A DNA stretch of 64,000 bases from JAHDCJ01 sp039028895. GTDB taxonomy: Bacteria > Bacteroidota > Bacteroidia > Chitinophagales > Saprospiraceae. Both the position numbers and the translations under genes were made by a program. Position 1 is the first letter of the stretch. Each line of letters opens with the position of its first letter. This document shows, in pieces, positions 36,478-46,083 of the stretch. The DNA is taken from positions 21,010-85,009 of the forward strand of contig JBCCHF010000029.1 of assembly GCA_039028895.1 (NCBI GenBank), read 5' to 3'. Below the pieces are notes generated by a model, which was not told the origin of the DNA, ran no database searches, and worked only from the letters and a program-made list of their open reading frames with translations.

Positions 36478-37455
36478 CTACTTCAGTGACAGGGCTATTT
36501 TGCCTTTGACTTTACGATTGGAAATTTCAAACAAGGCTAAAGGGGCATCTTTTAGACTGAATGTTTTATGAACATGGGGTTTTAACTTACCAGCCTCATA
36601 CATCTCAAGAAGTCGCGTGACATTTTTTCGGTTTTCATCGGGATGGCGACGGGCAAAAGTACTCCAAAACACACCGATTATAGCGTTGCCTTTTAGTAAT
36701 GGCAGGTTGAGTGGAATTTTGGCAATCAATCCGGCGGTGAACCCAAGAACCATAAAACGCCCCTTCCAAGCTGTAGCTCTTAGCGCAGGCTCAGAATAAT
36801 CACTTCCGACAGGGTCACACATGATATCAACGCCTTTGCCATCAGTTAAGGTTTTTAAAGTCTTCTTTAGGTCCACTTCTCGGTAATTAAGCAGTTCATC
36901 TGCTCCATTAGCTTTACAATAATCCAGTTTTTCCTGGGTAGATGCGCATGCGATTACCCTTGCTCCAAGCGCTTTGGCCACTTGGATTACTGCTGTGCCT
37001 ACGCCGCCTGCCGCACCTAAAACCGCGACAGTCTCCCCTGCTTTACAATTTGCTTTATCGATCAGGCAATGAATGGCTGTACCGTAAGTAGCCAGGAAAA
37101 CAGAAGCGGTCAGGTAGTCCATTGTATCAGGCATCTTAAAAGTATTATTCGCCCTAGCTACGACCTGTTCTCTGTAGCCGCCCCAAACTGTCCCGGCAAA
37201 TACCCTGTCTCCAATTTCAAAGCCTTTTACTCCTGGTCCGATGGCTTTTATTGTCCCAGAAATTTCACCCCCTGGCGAAAAAGGCAAAGTAGGTTTATAC
37301 TGATCTCTTCCCAGGATGACTAAGGTGTCTGGAAAATTCACACCGGCATAATACACGTCAATCAGCACCTGGCCTTCACCTGGTTTTTCTGGCGGGATGT
37401 CAGCGTATTCAAGAGATTCGGGAGGACCGTATTGGCGGCAGAGGATGGCTTTCAT
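36478..37455 (-). CDS. Zinc-independent MDR-family NADPH:quinone oxidoreductase
   Basis: This 325-residue medium-chain dehydrogenase/reductase has the GroES-like N-terminal domain (VYYAGVNFPDTLVILG, then FSPGGEISG) and the cofactor motif AVLGAAGGVGTAVIQVA (about residues 144-160). Zinc-binding Cys/His sets are missing, as expected for quinone-oxidoreductase or acyl-CoA-like reductase members. It uses NADPH to reduce enone-type substrates. It is transcribed in the same direction as the fusion gene but 437 bases upstream, probably as its own unit. Confidence 0.92.
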   Translation of the reverse strand: MKAILCRQYGPPESLEYADIPPEKPGEGQVLIDVYYAGVNFPDTLVILGRDQYKPTLPFSPGGEISGTIKAIGPGVKGFEIGDRVFAGTVWGGYREQVVARANNTFKMPDTMDYLTASVFLATYGTAIHCLIDKANCKAGETVAVLGAAGGVGTAVIQVAKALGARVIACASTQEKLDYCKANGADELLNYREVDLKKTLKTLTDGKGVDIMCDPVGSDYSEPALRATAWKGRFMVLGFTAGLIAKIPLNLPLLKGNAIIGVFWSTFARRHPDENRKNVTRLLEMYEAGKLKPHVHKTFSLKDAPLALFEISNRKVKGKIALSLK

Positions 37456-37677
37456 TGGTTTGAAGTTATTTTAAATCACGAAGTATCACGATTTTTAACC
37501 GCAAAACTTAAACTGTAAAAGTGGGCAATAAACTAAAGAGGTGCTAAACATCCTTTTACATGCTGCGGTTTTCAATTTTAAGTATTGTATTTCGTGAGTT
37601 GGTATCAACTTGCATTACGTTGTCTTACGAAGGTAGCAGATATCCTGATTTGAAAATGATTAGGTGCGGAATTTTTC

Positions 37678-37708
37678 TTGTATATGCAGTGTTGAAATAC
37701 TAATTTTG
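37678..37708 (+). promoter_or_regulatory. Promoter of tRNA-Arg
   Basis: TTG (37678-37680), 20 bases, then TAATTTTG (37701-37708), an exact fit to TTG-N20-TAnnTTTG and about 17 bases before the mature tRNA 5' end. As the promoter of a certain RNA gene it validates the pattern used elsewhere in this window. Confidence 0.75.
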
Positions 37709-37724
37709 CCTTCTACTCAAAAAT

Positions 37725-37799
37725 GGCCCCGTAGTTCAAGGGATAGAATAGAAGTTTCCTAAACTTTAGATCCAGGTTCGAGTCCTGGCGGGGCTACCA
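37725..37799 (+). tRNA. tRNA-Arg (anticodon CCT)
   Basis: A complete cloverleaf can be drawn: acceptor GGCCCCG/CGGGGCT with one G-U pair, a D-arm beginning GTTC, anticodon stem GAAGT/ACTTT with loop TTCCTAA (anticodon CCT), T-arm CCAGG-TTCGAGT-CCTGG, discriminator A, and encoded CCA at 37797-37799. It reads AGG codons. The region after it is accessory, which fits the known use of tRNA 3' ends as integration sites, though no integrase lies nearby. Confidence 0.95.
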
Positions 37800-37810
37800 C
37801 ACACAATTTT

Positions 37811-37850
37811 AAAACCCTGTAAGTTAAGTACTTATGGGGGTTTTTATTTT
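37811..37850 (+). terminator. Rho-independent terminator after tRNA-Arg
   Basis: AAAACCC (37811-37817) pairs with GGGTTTT, and GTAAGT with ACTTAT inside it, giving a long stem with a small loop followed by a T-rich tract to 37850. Confidence 0.75.
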
Positions 37851-37945
37851 GAAGGGGATGGATTAGGGGATGGTTCTATTTATTTTAGACATGAAGGCTT
37901 CCGGATTCCTCTTGTTTTTTGTGGGTAGGTTAAAATCGCACATTT

Positions 37946-38980
37946 TTATTCATATACTTGTAAAAACGCCTCATCTAATTTTATCGCATTTAAAATTGCA
38001 ACTTTTAAAAATTTCTCATCCGCAAAATAATCTATCTGGTAATCTTTAAGGAACCAATTCAAAGTTTTGTCTATAGTCCAGGTAGTATCCTTATCTACAA
38101 AACCTTCATGCCTTCGTTTTATCTTTCTCAGAAATCGTGGAGTAAATTTCTTAATTCGATCTTTATATCTATCACTAACTGCGAATAACCAATCCCAGGT
38201 TTCAATTCTAGCAGTATCACCATCAAATTTGATTTCCAAATCTGCAAATGTCAGCTTCTTTGTCGCAAGGTCAATGTCCAATGTTAAGTCGGAATTAATT
38301 TCTAAACTATGTTTTCCTTTTGAAAAGGGATAAAATGCTTGTCGATCATTTTCAATAGGATCCTTTGCCTTTTTTCGATCAGAATTACATTTATAACATA
38401 ATGGAACCAAGTTTTGGAAATTGATACTGGCAAACGGATATTCTGATTTTGGTAAGTAATGATCATAAGCTTCTCTACAGATACTTTCTGGTCCTTCAAA
38501 AGGAATATATCCACAACAAGGGCAATAATCAAACTCATTTTCTTCGATTAATTCTCCATAGTAATCCATTTTATCTCCAGCAACTTTTCCTTTATCCAAT
38601 AATGTTTCATAACACCAAACCAATAGTGGTTTAATCTCTTTTTCGATGACTTCGGGTAAGTCTTTCAAATATACAGGAGCCTCGCCATCACATAATTTCT
38701 CTATTTGGTTGTTGGTGTCAAAAGCATCACTTATTGCTTTTTTATCATCTGCTGATAAGCCTTTAAAAATTTCATAAATTCGTTCGACCTCATCCTTTAG
38801 CGTCTTCTTCACTTTGGGAGTTGATTTATAGGAATACTTATATATATATTTGAAATCGTCTTCCAGTTTATCATCACAAGCATCATCAGATGCTTTACAC
38901 CAAACTTCTTTTACCACATGTGTAAATAGTTTGTGCAGTGTAAAAATCTCGTGATCTATGGGTTTGTATAGTCTAAGCAT
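37946..38980 (-). CDS. HNH endonuclease, PtuB-like partner of the adjacent ATPase
   Basis: The 344-residue protein has a zinc-held HNH fold: CPCC (about residues 153-156), the catalytic His in YDHYLPKSEYP, and C-x2-C-N in LCYKCNSDRKK (about 195-202). The N-terminal half is helical. In Septu defence systems a PtuB HNH nuclease is paired with a PtuA ATPase, and here the HNH gene directly follows the ATPase gene. The start is the ATG at 38980, whose A is the last base of the ATPase stop codon (TGATG), so the two are translationally coupled. It probably cuts DNA on infection; that is inferred from the pairing. Confidence 0.85.
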   Translation of the reverse strand: MLRLYKPIDHEIFTLHKLFTHVVKEVWCKASDDACDDKLEDDFKYIYKYSYKSTPKVKKTLKDEVERIYEIFKGLSADDKKAISDAFDTNNQIEKLCDGEAPVYLKDLPEVIEKEIKPLLVWCYETLLDKGKVAGDKMDYYGELIEENEFDYCPCCGYIPFEGPESICREAYDHYLPKSEYPFASINFQNLVPLCYKCNSDRKKAKDPIENDRQAFYPFSKGKHSLEINSDLTLDIDLATKKLTFADLEIKFDGDTARIETWDWLFAVSDRYKDRIKKFTPRFLRKIKRRHEGFVDKDTTWTIDKTLNWFLKDYQIDYFADEKFLKVAILNAIKLDEAFLQVYE

Positions 38981-40722
38981 CAATCATCAAATTTAAGTCT
39001 ATTCAATTTTGCAAGGACTAAATCCTTTTCTATAGACTCGCCAAGAAGTTTATTTAATCTTTTTTTCAGTTGGTCAACATCTGCCTTTGATTTTAAGCTA
39101 TCAAAGGAAATATCGAGAAGTTCTTTATTAGACCAATCCCCTATGGTTTGATCGTAGTCAAAGAGTTCATCCAATATGATTTCAACTGAAGTTCCATAAG
39201 TATTAAATTCTAGTTCTCTAGCATTCTTTGCTTCTACCTTTTGAGTATCCTGGTTTCTTTTGAAGAAAATTACATTACTTGGCATACAATCAGAAATAAT
39301 AAAAGGGGAATGAGAGGTGAGAATGACATCCTTGAGTAAATGAACATTAAAATCTTCATTAGCTGAATTCTTAGGAGATCCGGAAGTAATACTATCATTC
39401 AATATTTTGACGAATTTTGCCCTCCAAGCGGGATTGAAATGCGTTTCAGGTTCATCAAGCAACAATAAGCTTCTCCTGGCTTTGAGCATTAAACAAATGC
39501 CTATGGTATGTAAAAACTGGTGCTCGCCATCTGAAAATTCTCTAAGTAATGATGATCTTGGTTCGGTTTTACCCTGGTCTAATTTTGATATTTTAAAATG
39601 TTGAAAATAGAAAACGGAATTCAAAGCTGCCGGAATTGGCAGTTTGTTTTTGGTATAGAAACCTTTTGAATCATATACGTCCTCTTTTAATGATTCAGGA
39701 ATAATATTTCCATTTAACTCATAAAGCACTTGAATAAATCGAAACAATTCAAAAGGTGTGTTGAAGTGTTGTTTGAAAGCAGTTTTTGTAGCATCGTTAA
39801 CAAAGAAATCTAGACGAGTAACTGAATGTAACTTCCCTCCTTGGCCTAATATGTCAACTTCTTGAACATACCAACTTGTGGCACATTTCTTTAGTTTATC
39901 CAGCATTTTGTCTACATGCAATAAAATGGGATGCTCCATTAAGTCTACATCTTGATTATATCGTAGATTATTTAAATGTATGGTAAAACTTTCCAAAGAA
40001 ACAACTCCGAGTTCTTCCCTTAATGGTTTTAAAGTAGTTTCACTTTCAAAAAGTAATACCGAAAGTAAAACCGCCTGGCTCATGCCTTCATCAATATATA
40101 CTAGACTTGTTTCCGGTTCCTCATACAAAATAGAGTTGAGATAGTCCTCGCGATATTTATCGTAATTGATCAGTCTATTTTTCATAAACGGTAAACTCAA
40201 AATTTCATTTTCACCTGACGAATATCCTATCACTAAATCTGGAAGATAATTTTTTCCTTCAGCCGCTACTTCATTATTTTCCGAAGCAATAAATGCGTTA
40301 ATCACTTCTTTTCTTTCTATTGTGTTATCAAAAGGATAAGATTGGATGTACATCTTTGGAAGTTGATCCTTTTCTTTTTCTATAGTCACTTTATCAAAGT
40401 ACTTGAAAGTATAAGGATTAGAATTATCCTGCCCAATCAAATATTCTAAGGTATAGGCACTTGGGTTGCTTTCTGTTCTTTTGAAATACTTCTCAAAACT
40501 TCGAGGACGAAACTTTGCCACACAAAATTCCAAATGATAAAATATAGCTCCCAATGCTTCCAACACATTTGACTTCCCACTTCCATTCAGTCCCGCAAAA
40601 CAAAAGGGCTGAAAGCTTTCCATGGCTTTTATCCCTTTATCCGTTAACTGATGGAACTGTACTTCAAAGTCTGCATGCAAACTCCTAAACTCATCTTTGA
40701 TATGTAGCCTTAAGAGCTTCAT
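38980..40722 (-). CDS. SMC/AAA-type ATPase associated with restriction system, PtuA-like
   Basis: The 580-residue ABC/SMC-like ATPase has a Walker A motif in FAGLNGSGKSN (about residues 42-52), a signature-like FSDGEHQFL, Walker B in LLLLDEPETHF, and a late switch His in TSHSPFIISD. It is of the AAA15/OLD-like type named restriction-system-associated ATPase in annotated genomes, and corresponds to PtuA in Septu-type pairs. The start overlaps the hsdS stop (ATGA), placing it in the type I RM operon. It may sense phage DNA or replication events and license the HNH nuclease. Confidence 0.87.
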   Translation of the reverse strand: MKLLRLHIKDEFRSLHADFEVQFHQLTDKGIKAMESFQPFCFAGLNGSGKSNVLEALGAIFYHLEFCVAKFRPRSFEKYFKRTESNPSAYTLEYLIGQDNSNPYTFKYFDKVTIEKEKDQLPKMYIQSYPFDNTIERKEVINAFIASENNEVAAEGKNYLPDLVIGYSSGENEILSLPFMKNRLINYDKYREDYLNSILYEEPETSLVYIDEGMSQAVLLSVLLFESETTLKPLREELGVVSLESFTIHLNNLRYNQDVDLMEHPILLHVDKMLDKLKKCATSWYVQEVDILGQGGKLHSVTRLDFFVNDATKTAFKQHFNTPFELFRFIQVLYELNGNIIPESLKEDVYDSKGFYTKNKLPIPAALNSVFYFQHFKISKLDQGKTEPRSSLLREFSDGEHQFLHTIGICLMLKARRSLLLLDEPETHFNPAWRAKFVKILNDSITSGSPKNSANEDFNVHLLKDVILTSHSPFIISDCMPSNVIFFKRNQDTQKVEAKNARELEFNTYGTSVEIILDELFDYDQTIGDWSNKELLDISFDSLKSKADVDQLKKRLNKLLGESIEKDLVLAKLNRLKFDD

Positions 40723-42173
40723 ACTATTTCAAGGTTTACATTCTGTGAATCCTCCTGATAGGTTTGTGTAAGTTTGCCTTCTCGCAATAATTGAAAAGCA
40801 GCATGTTTAGCTTTCTTATATTGTTCCATATCTTCAAAGTCCTGCTCACTGAGCTTTTCTATGAGTTGCCTTAGATAAACAAATGTGATATCTCTGAGAT
40901 CATTAGTGTCGGCTTCAACATCAATGGCATCTAATAAGGTATTTAGTGCCGTTTCATCTTTGAAATTGAGTTGACCGTTGAAGGCTCTTTGGAGGATTGA
41001 ATTGAAGAGGTTTTGAAGTTGTTCTTTACTTGCCTTTAATTTCTTTTTCTTATTATATACTTCTATGGCAATATTTTGAAAACTTTCTTGTAGACTTAGA
41101 CTTGGTAAAATTATTTTTAGAGAATTGAGTTTAGATTTTGAAATATTTGGCATAGACCCCGCAGCTCCAGATCTTAAGCCTTGAATTACAAGTTTGAAAT
41201 TTTGGTCATTAAATAAATATAAAAGGTAAAGAGGTTTAAGAACATCTTCCTTGTAAATCAGTTTAAAGATTGTGTCTGGAAGTAATAGCTTTTCATAATG
41301 CTCATAAAGATAAACCGTTGCCCCAACAAATTGAGTTGAATTTTTTCTCGAAAACAATACATCTCCTTTATTAGCAGTCACTTCTTTTTTAATTGCTAAA
41401 CCGTCAGGAAGTTCTTTGTTTTCATTTGGGTTAAATTTTCTTCTAGAAACTGCACCTTGTTTCAAAACTGCCCATTTATCTTTTGATGTTCTAGGATGAT
41501 CCTTGCATACAGGGCTCCATCCAGAATCAATTTTCTTTATAGTATTTTTAAAGGTTTCTTGCTCCCACCCCTTATGATTCAAAACCGGATCCCCAAACAT
41601 CTCCAAAAACTGCGCTCGCAACAACTCATCCAACAACTGAATACTTTCTTCTCTTTTTTGCAATAGTTGGCTTGCTTTGTCGAGGACGGCCACTATTTTG
41701 TTTTGAGTTTGGAGGTCTGGAAGAGGTATCTCAACTTTATCTACAAATTTTCTTGTAATCCCACCAATGGCAGCTCCTCTAAAATCTTTTTGAATTTCCA
41801 TTTGCCCATTAGGCCCAAATAGATAATAAAAAACGTATTTTGAAACTACAATTTCTTCATTAACAACTATTCTAAATACATGCTCATTTATTGCGGCCTC
41901 TTTGTAAGGGAAATTATCAGGTGATACAAAACTAGTCTTCCCAGTAGTAGCTCCATCCTTGACAATTAAAATATCCCCGTTTTCAATTTTTCCTTTCTTT
42001 AGTTTATTATAAAATGGTTTCGGGATGAATACTGCTTTTGAGAACTTGAATCCACCAGTAGGAGAAATTTGTCCTCCTCCTATGCTTACTACACCGGATC
42101 CATGACTTCCACCTTTCGGACGAGAACCTGACTCAAGTGTTTTAATTATTTTTGATAGCTTAGTTTTCTTCAT
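40719..42173 (-). CDS. hsdS: Type I restriction enzyme specificity subunit
   Basis: HsdS reads the bipartite DNA target for both methylation and cutting. The 484-residue protein has two target-recognition domains (about 1-180 and 200-390). Each is followed by a conserved helix (VAVLDKASQLLQKREESIQLLDELL and IEVYNKKKKLKASKEQLQNLF) that spaces the half sites. A C-terminal tail of about 75 residues after FNGQL is an extra, acidic helical extension. The two domains are sites for specificity switching by recombination, but no inverted second hsdS is present in the window. It overlaps hsdM by four bases (ATGA). Confidence 0.93.
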   Translation of the reverse strand: MKKTKLSKIIKTLESGSRPKGGSHGSGVVSIGGGQISPTGGFKFSKAVFIPKPFYNKLKKGKIENGDILIVKDGATTGKTSFVSPDNFPYKEAAINEHVFRIVVNEEIVVSKYVFYYLFGPNGQMEIQKDFRGAAIGGITRKFVDKVEIPLPDLQTQNKIVAVLDKASQLLQKREESIQLLDELLRAQFLEMFGDPVLNHKGWEQETFKNTIKKIDSGWSPVCKDHPRTSKDKWAVLKQGAVSRRKFNPNENKELPDGLAIKKEVTANKGDVLFSRKNSTQFVGATVYLYEHYEKLLLPDTIFKLIYKEDVLKPLYLLYLFNDQNFKLVIQGLRSGAAGSMPNISKSKLNSLKIILPSLSLQESFQNIAIEVYNKKKKLKASKEQLQNLFNSILQRAFNGQLNFKDETALNTLLDAIDVEADTNDLRDITFVYLRQLIEKLSEQDFEDMEQYKKAKHAAFQLLREGKLTQTYQEDSQNVNLEIV

Positions 42174-43834
42174 CCTATCAATCCATTTAGTTCATTCATA
42201 TCCTCCAAAATTTCCTTTTCAAGAGCAATTAATTTTGCCAATATCTCTTCTGGAGGATCATAATGTTGCTCCTCATATTCATATTCCTTATAGCGATTGT
42301 AACTTAGATCAAGATCCTTTTCCTGAATTTCAGCTAAGGGTACAAAGAAGTGATTTTTACGATCAGGATATTCTGCCCCAATACGCGCTACAAATTCTTC
42401 TTTTACAATGGGCAACGGATTTTCTTTTAATTTCCGACGGTTATCATCCAGAGAGTAGCCATCGTTTTCAAGTGCATAGAACCATACTTTTTCGGTGTTC
42501 CAGTTCTTACTATCTTCTTCTACTTTAGTAAATCGCAGAATAGCAGTCTTCACACCCGTATAAGGTTTAAATGCTCCTGCAGGTAGAGAAATAACCGCTT
42601 CTAATTGGTTATCTTTTAACAAGATTTCTCGGGTAGCCTTTTGTGCTTTGGAGCTTCCAAACAATACTCCTTCTGGAATAATTACGGCGGCTTTACCTCC
42701 TGGGCGCAACATCTTAGAAATGCGAATTAAAAAGAGTAATTCGGTAGAACCTGTATCAATTACCAAATCAGGATTCACATCAGCTTTGTCAAGCTTGCCT
42801 GTGAACGGTGGATTGGCGAGCACGATGTCGTAGTCTCCGGTTTCGTTGTAGTTTTTGCTTAGGGTGTCTTTATAGTTGATGTGTGGATTGTCGATACCGT
42901 GCATCATCAAGTTCATCAATCCGAGGCGGACCATAGTTGTGTCAATGTCGAAACCGTACAGACTGTCGTTCAGTATTTTTTTATTGGTTTCGTCAAGAAT
43001 GGAGGATATGGTGGCTCGCTCAAAACCATCTTCGTCTATTATTAATCTTGAAGGTTCTTTTCTCCGCACCAAATCAGTTAGAATGTATTGATACGCACCT
43101 AACAGAAAGCCGCCTGTACCACATGCAGGATCAGCTATTTTGTTACCGAGTTTGGGTTCTGTTATCTCTGCCAATAATTTTATTATATGACGAGGTGTTC
43201 GGAACTGACCGTTTTTTCCTGATGTTGCAATTTCTTTAAGTAGCATTTCATAAACATCGCCTTGTATATCCTGAAAGGATTGTTTACCGTCTTCCGCATC
43301 TTTAGCGATTTCGATAAAAATTTCATCTACTTTCTTTACCGCTTCTACCAAAAGAGATGGTTTTTGCAAAATGAAAACAGCGTTCTTCATGTATTTGGTA
43401 AAGGACGATGTTTCATCATTCATGTCTTTTATGAATGGAAAGACATTATTTCGGACGTGCAAAAGCATATCATCAGCAGTCATAGGCGCTGTTGAAAAAT
43501 AACTCCATTTCAATTCTTTCCTGGGTCTCGGGGCAAGTGCCTCTTCTCTTTTTTTAGCTAATTCCGCTTTTTCATCTTCGGACATATCGGGTTGAGGTCG
43601 ATACAAGCTTTCATCTATCCATGGGGTGTATTCTCCATCAAATTTAGAATTGTAGACTTCGTCCGTAAATTCAGCATCTCTTTCTCTTTTGCTTTCGAGT
43701 TCATCTATCCTTTTAATGAATAATAAATAGGTGATTTGTTCGATCGCTGTCAAAGGGTTAGAAATACCCCCACCATAAAGGGTATTCCACAAACTCATTA
43801 TTAAAGCTTTTAATCTTGGATTATTTTGTAACAT
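42170..43834 (-). CDS. hsdM: Type I restriction-modification DNA methyltransferase subunit
   Basis: HsdM transfers methyl groups from S-adenosylmethionine to adenine. The 554-residue protein has an N-terminal helical domain, the SAM-binding motif ADPACGTGGFLLG and the catalytic NPPFTGKLD (N6-adenine type). It also has the family segment GQFRTPRHIIKLL. It starts on the last base of the hsdR stop codon (TAATG), so it is tightly linked to hsdR. Because it is intact it can protect the host even if HsdR is inactive through its frameshift. Confidence 0.95.
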   Translation of the reverse strand: MLQNNPRLKALIMSLWNTLYGGGISNPLTAIEQITYLLFIKRIDELESKRERDAEFTDEVYNSKFDGEYTPWIDESLYRPQPDMSEDEKAELAKKREEALAPRPRKELKWSYFSTAPMTADDMLLHVRNNVFPFIKDMNDETSSFTKYMKNAVFILQKPSLLVEAVKKVDEIFIEIAKDAEDGKQSFQDIQGDVYEMLLKEIATSGKNGQFRTPRHIIKLLAEITEPKLGNKIADPACGTGGFLLGAYQYILTDLVRRKEPSRLIIDEDGFERATISSILDETNKKILNDSLYGFDIDTTMVRLGLMNLMMHGIDNPHINYKDTLSKNYNETGDYDIVLANPPFTGKLDKADVNPDLVIDTGSTELLFLIRISKMLRPGGKAAVIIPEGVLFGSSKAQKATREILLKDNQLEAVISLPAGAFKPYTGVKTAILRFTKVEEDSKNWNTEKVWFYALENDGYSLDDNRRKLKENPLPIVKEEFVARIGAEYPDRKNHFFVPLAEIQEKDLDLSYNRYKEYEYEEQHYDPPEEILAKLIALEKEILEDMNELNGLIG

Positions 43835-46083
43835 TAAGCTGCTAGTAGTTTAGTTGTAAAATGTAAAATGTCGTTGATTTCTTTGGGTGAAAAAACACCT
43901 CTAATTCCTTCGGGGTGTATCATTGTAAAAGGAGATTCTATGAGGTTTCTTTTTTCAAGCTCACCTTTCTCCAAAATATATTTTTTGAGAATGTCTAAAA
44001 ATTCTAATTGTCGAGAAGATAAATAATTATGCTCTTGAATGAAAGCATCAAAAGCACCTACCACAGTTTCTTCAAAAGTGGCTAAGAATTCAATTCCCAA
44101 AATATGTTTAATGAATTGAATAAATTTTGCTTTCCGATGCTGATATACTCGACGTAATAATTCAATAGTGATGTGGGGATTTTCAATGTATAATTCCTCT
44201 GCTAAATCTTGGGTCTCTTCTTCTGAGATAATATTTCCAGAAATCAATTTTTGAAGAATTGGATTAGAGGCTTTTAGCTCGTTGATCTTTTCTTCCACCA
44301 TTTCTCTATACCTAGCAATGCTTACCGTTTCATTTTGTGGCCCGAATTCCACCATTTCCTTAGCGACTACTTCATCTTCAAAATCAAATTGTGGTTTTCC
44401 AGACTTCTCATCTCTATTATCTGCGTATCTGGCGAGTGGTGCCAGCCGTTCTATTAAGTTGTTGAAAACCTCTTCATTTATGGTATTCCAAAACTTATCT
44501 TTTTGAGCTGCAAGAATTATCTCTTTTTGTTTGGCTACAATATTAATTGTAAGTGGGAAAGTAGAAATTTTTTCTATAATTGCTGTTTTAAGAGACTCCA
44601 TTTTATCAGTTTCCTTTTTCAGAAAAGTTAAAGAAACCTCTAATACATCTCTTTCAAAACGCATTGCTTTATAATCCACACCAGACATTGTTCTCATCAG
44701 CGGCATGATCAGATGGCGTAAAAACTCAATCTTTTCAGTTTTTAGGTTATTCCAAAAATCAGCCACTTTTACCTTTTGGATAATTTTGCTATTATCTTTT
44801 ATTGTGACGGAATTTGAAGGAAGCAAATCAATTAGTTTCAATAGGTGCTTTGATTCATATTTGACAACTTCCTCTAAATTAGCTTCCATTGCAAAGCTCA
44901 ATTTTTCAAGTCTTATACCGAATAGTTTTACAGGTACGGGAATCTGAGTTTTCACTTCCTTTCCCTTTGGTTCCAATTTGAAATATTCAAAATTGTCCCA
45001 ACAATCTAATATCAGGAAGATATCTTTTTCAGTACACCACGATTTCATGTTGGTAGGTTCCAATAATCTTGATCCTCTACCGATCATTTGCCAAAATTTT
45101 GTATAAGAATAAACTGGCTTTGCAAATACGAGGTTAACTAACTCCCGAATATCAAGTCCGGTATCCAACATATCCACACTAATAGCGACTCTTGGAAAAT
45201 CTCTATTTTTAAATTGATCCAAAAGGCCTCCTTTTCCATAAACTCTTGAATCCTCGGAAACCATAACTTTAGCTAATTCTCCATTGTACTCAGGATAAAG
45301 TTCATCAAATAATTTTTCAATTCGTCTGGCATGTTTGATGTTAGCACAAAAGAAAATTGTTTTTCCTGGTAGAACTCCATTGCTGTCTTTTATAGACTCC
45401 TCCATATATTCTTTGACGATAAGTGCATTTGTGCCTTTATTGGTTACCTTTTTTTCGAGTTCAGTCCCTTCAAAATTGATTTCAGCAATTTCTTTTCCTT
45501 CAAGGATCAATTTCTTTTGATCTTCTAAGCTAACCGTTCTTTTACTAATTCCTTGCTCTTGAAATTTAGTTTTGATTTTCATTACCTGAAAGTTGCACAG
45601 GTAAGGTGGAATATTATTTACAGCTTCGTCGTAAGTATATGCGAAAGTAGGTAAGCCATTATCGCAATTGAATAATTTAAACGTATTGTGATCAATTACA
45701 TCCGTTGGAGTCGCTGTCAATCCAATTGTGATGGTGTTAAAATATTCAAGTACTTCCTTGTATGTATTGTAAATACTCCGATGACTTTCATCAACCACGA
45801 TCATATCAAAAAAATGAGGAGAAAGTGTATTTTTCTCTTCTCTAACAATATTGAGCATAGTTGGATAGGTAGAAACGTAGATTCTTCTATTTTTAGCAAT
45901 TGCTTTCTCTTTTTGCTTTGGCCACCTTGGCTCGTTAGGCAAATGTTCCTTAAAAGCCTCTAGAGCCTGATCTCTCAATGCAATTCTATCAACCAAAAAC
46001 AAAACTTTCTCCACCCACCCTGCACGCATAAGCGCTTCGGTTAGGGCAATACAGGTTCTGGTTTTCCCAGTACCCGTAGCCAT
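43834..46083 (-). CDS. hsdR: Type I restriction endonuclease subunit, helicase part (downstream of frameshift)
   Basis: This frame encodes the motor and C-terminal parts of HsdR. It begins in the Walker A motif itself (MATGTGKTRTCIALTEAL), and no separate start would make sense there. Then come the DEAH-type motif VVDESHRSIYN, TATPTDV, the second RecA domain with DMLDTGLDIRELVNL and MIGRGSR, and an EcoEI_R-like C-terminal domain (about 520-740). The frame continues open upstream of 46083 for a short way, as expected for one gene split by a deletion. A single missing A in an A8 tract (about 46104-46111) separates it from the N-terminal part. Confidence 0.88.
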   Translation of the reverse strand: MATGTGKTRTCIALTEALMRAGWVEKVLFLVDRIALRDQALEAFKEHLPNEPRWPKQKEKAIAKNRRIYVSTYPTMLNIVREEKNTLSPHFFDMIVVDESHRSIYNTYKEVLEYFNTITIGLTATPTDVIDHNTFKLFNCDNGLPTFAYTYDEAVNNIPPYLCNFQVMKIKTKFQEQGISKRTVSLEDQKKLILEGKEIAEINFEGTELEKKVTNKGTNALIVKEYMEESIKDSNGVLPGKTIFFCANIKHARRIEKLFDELYPEYNGELAKVMVSEDSRVYGKGGLLDQFKNRDFPRVAISVDMLDTGLDIRELVNLVFAKPVYSYTKFWQMIGRGSRLLEPTNMKSWCTEKDIFLILDCWDNFEYFKLEPKGKEVKTQIPVPVKLFGIRLEKLSFAMEANLEEVVKYESKHLLKLIDLLPSNSVTIKDNSKIIQKVKVADFWNNLKTEKIEFLRHLIMPLMRTMSGVDYKAMRFERDVLEVSLTFLKKETDKMESLKTAIIEKISTFPLTINIVAKQKEIILAAQKDKFWNTINEEVFNNLIERLAPLARYADNRDEKSGKPQFDFEDEVVAKEMVEFGPQNETVSIARYREMVEEKINELKASNPILQKLISGNIISEEETQDLAEELYIENPHITIELLRRVYQHRKAKFIQFIKHILGIEFLATFEETVVGAFDAFIQEHNYLSSRQLEFLDILKKYILEKGELEKRNLIESPFTMIHPEGIRGVFSPKEINDILHFTTKLLAA

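Noticed and set aside
37946..40722. Retron of the PtuAB type
   Set aside because: ATPase and HNH genes are present but there is no reverse transcriptase and no msr/msd-like RNA; the neighbours are hsd genes.
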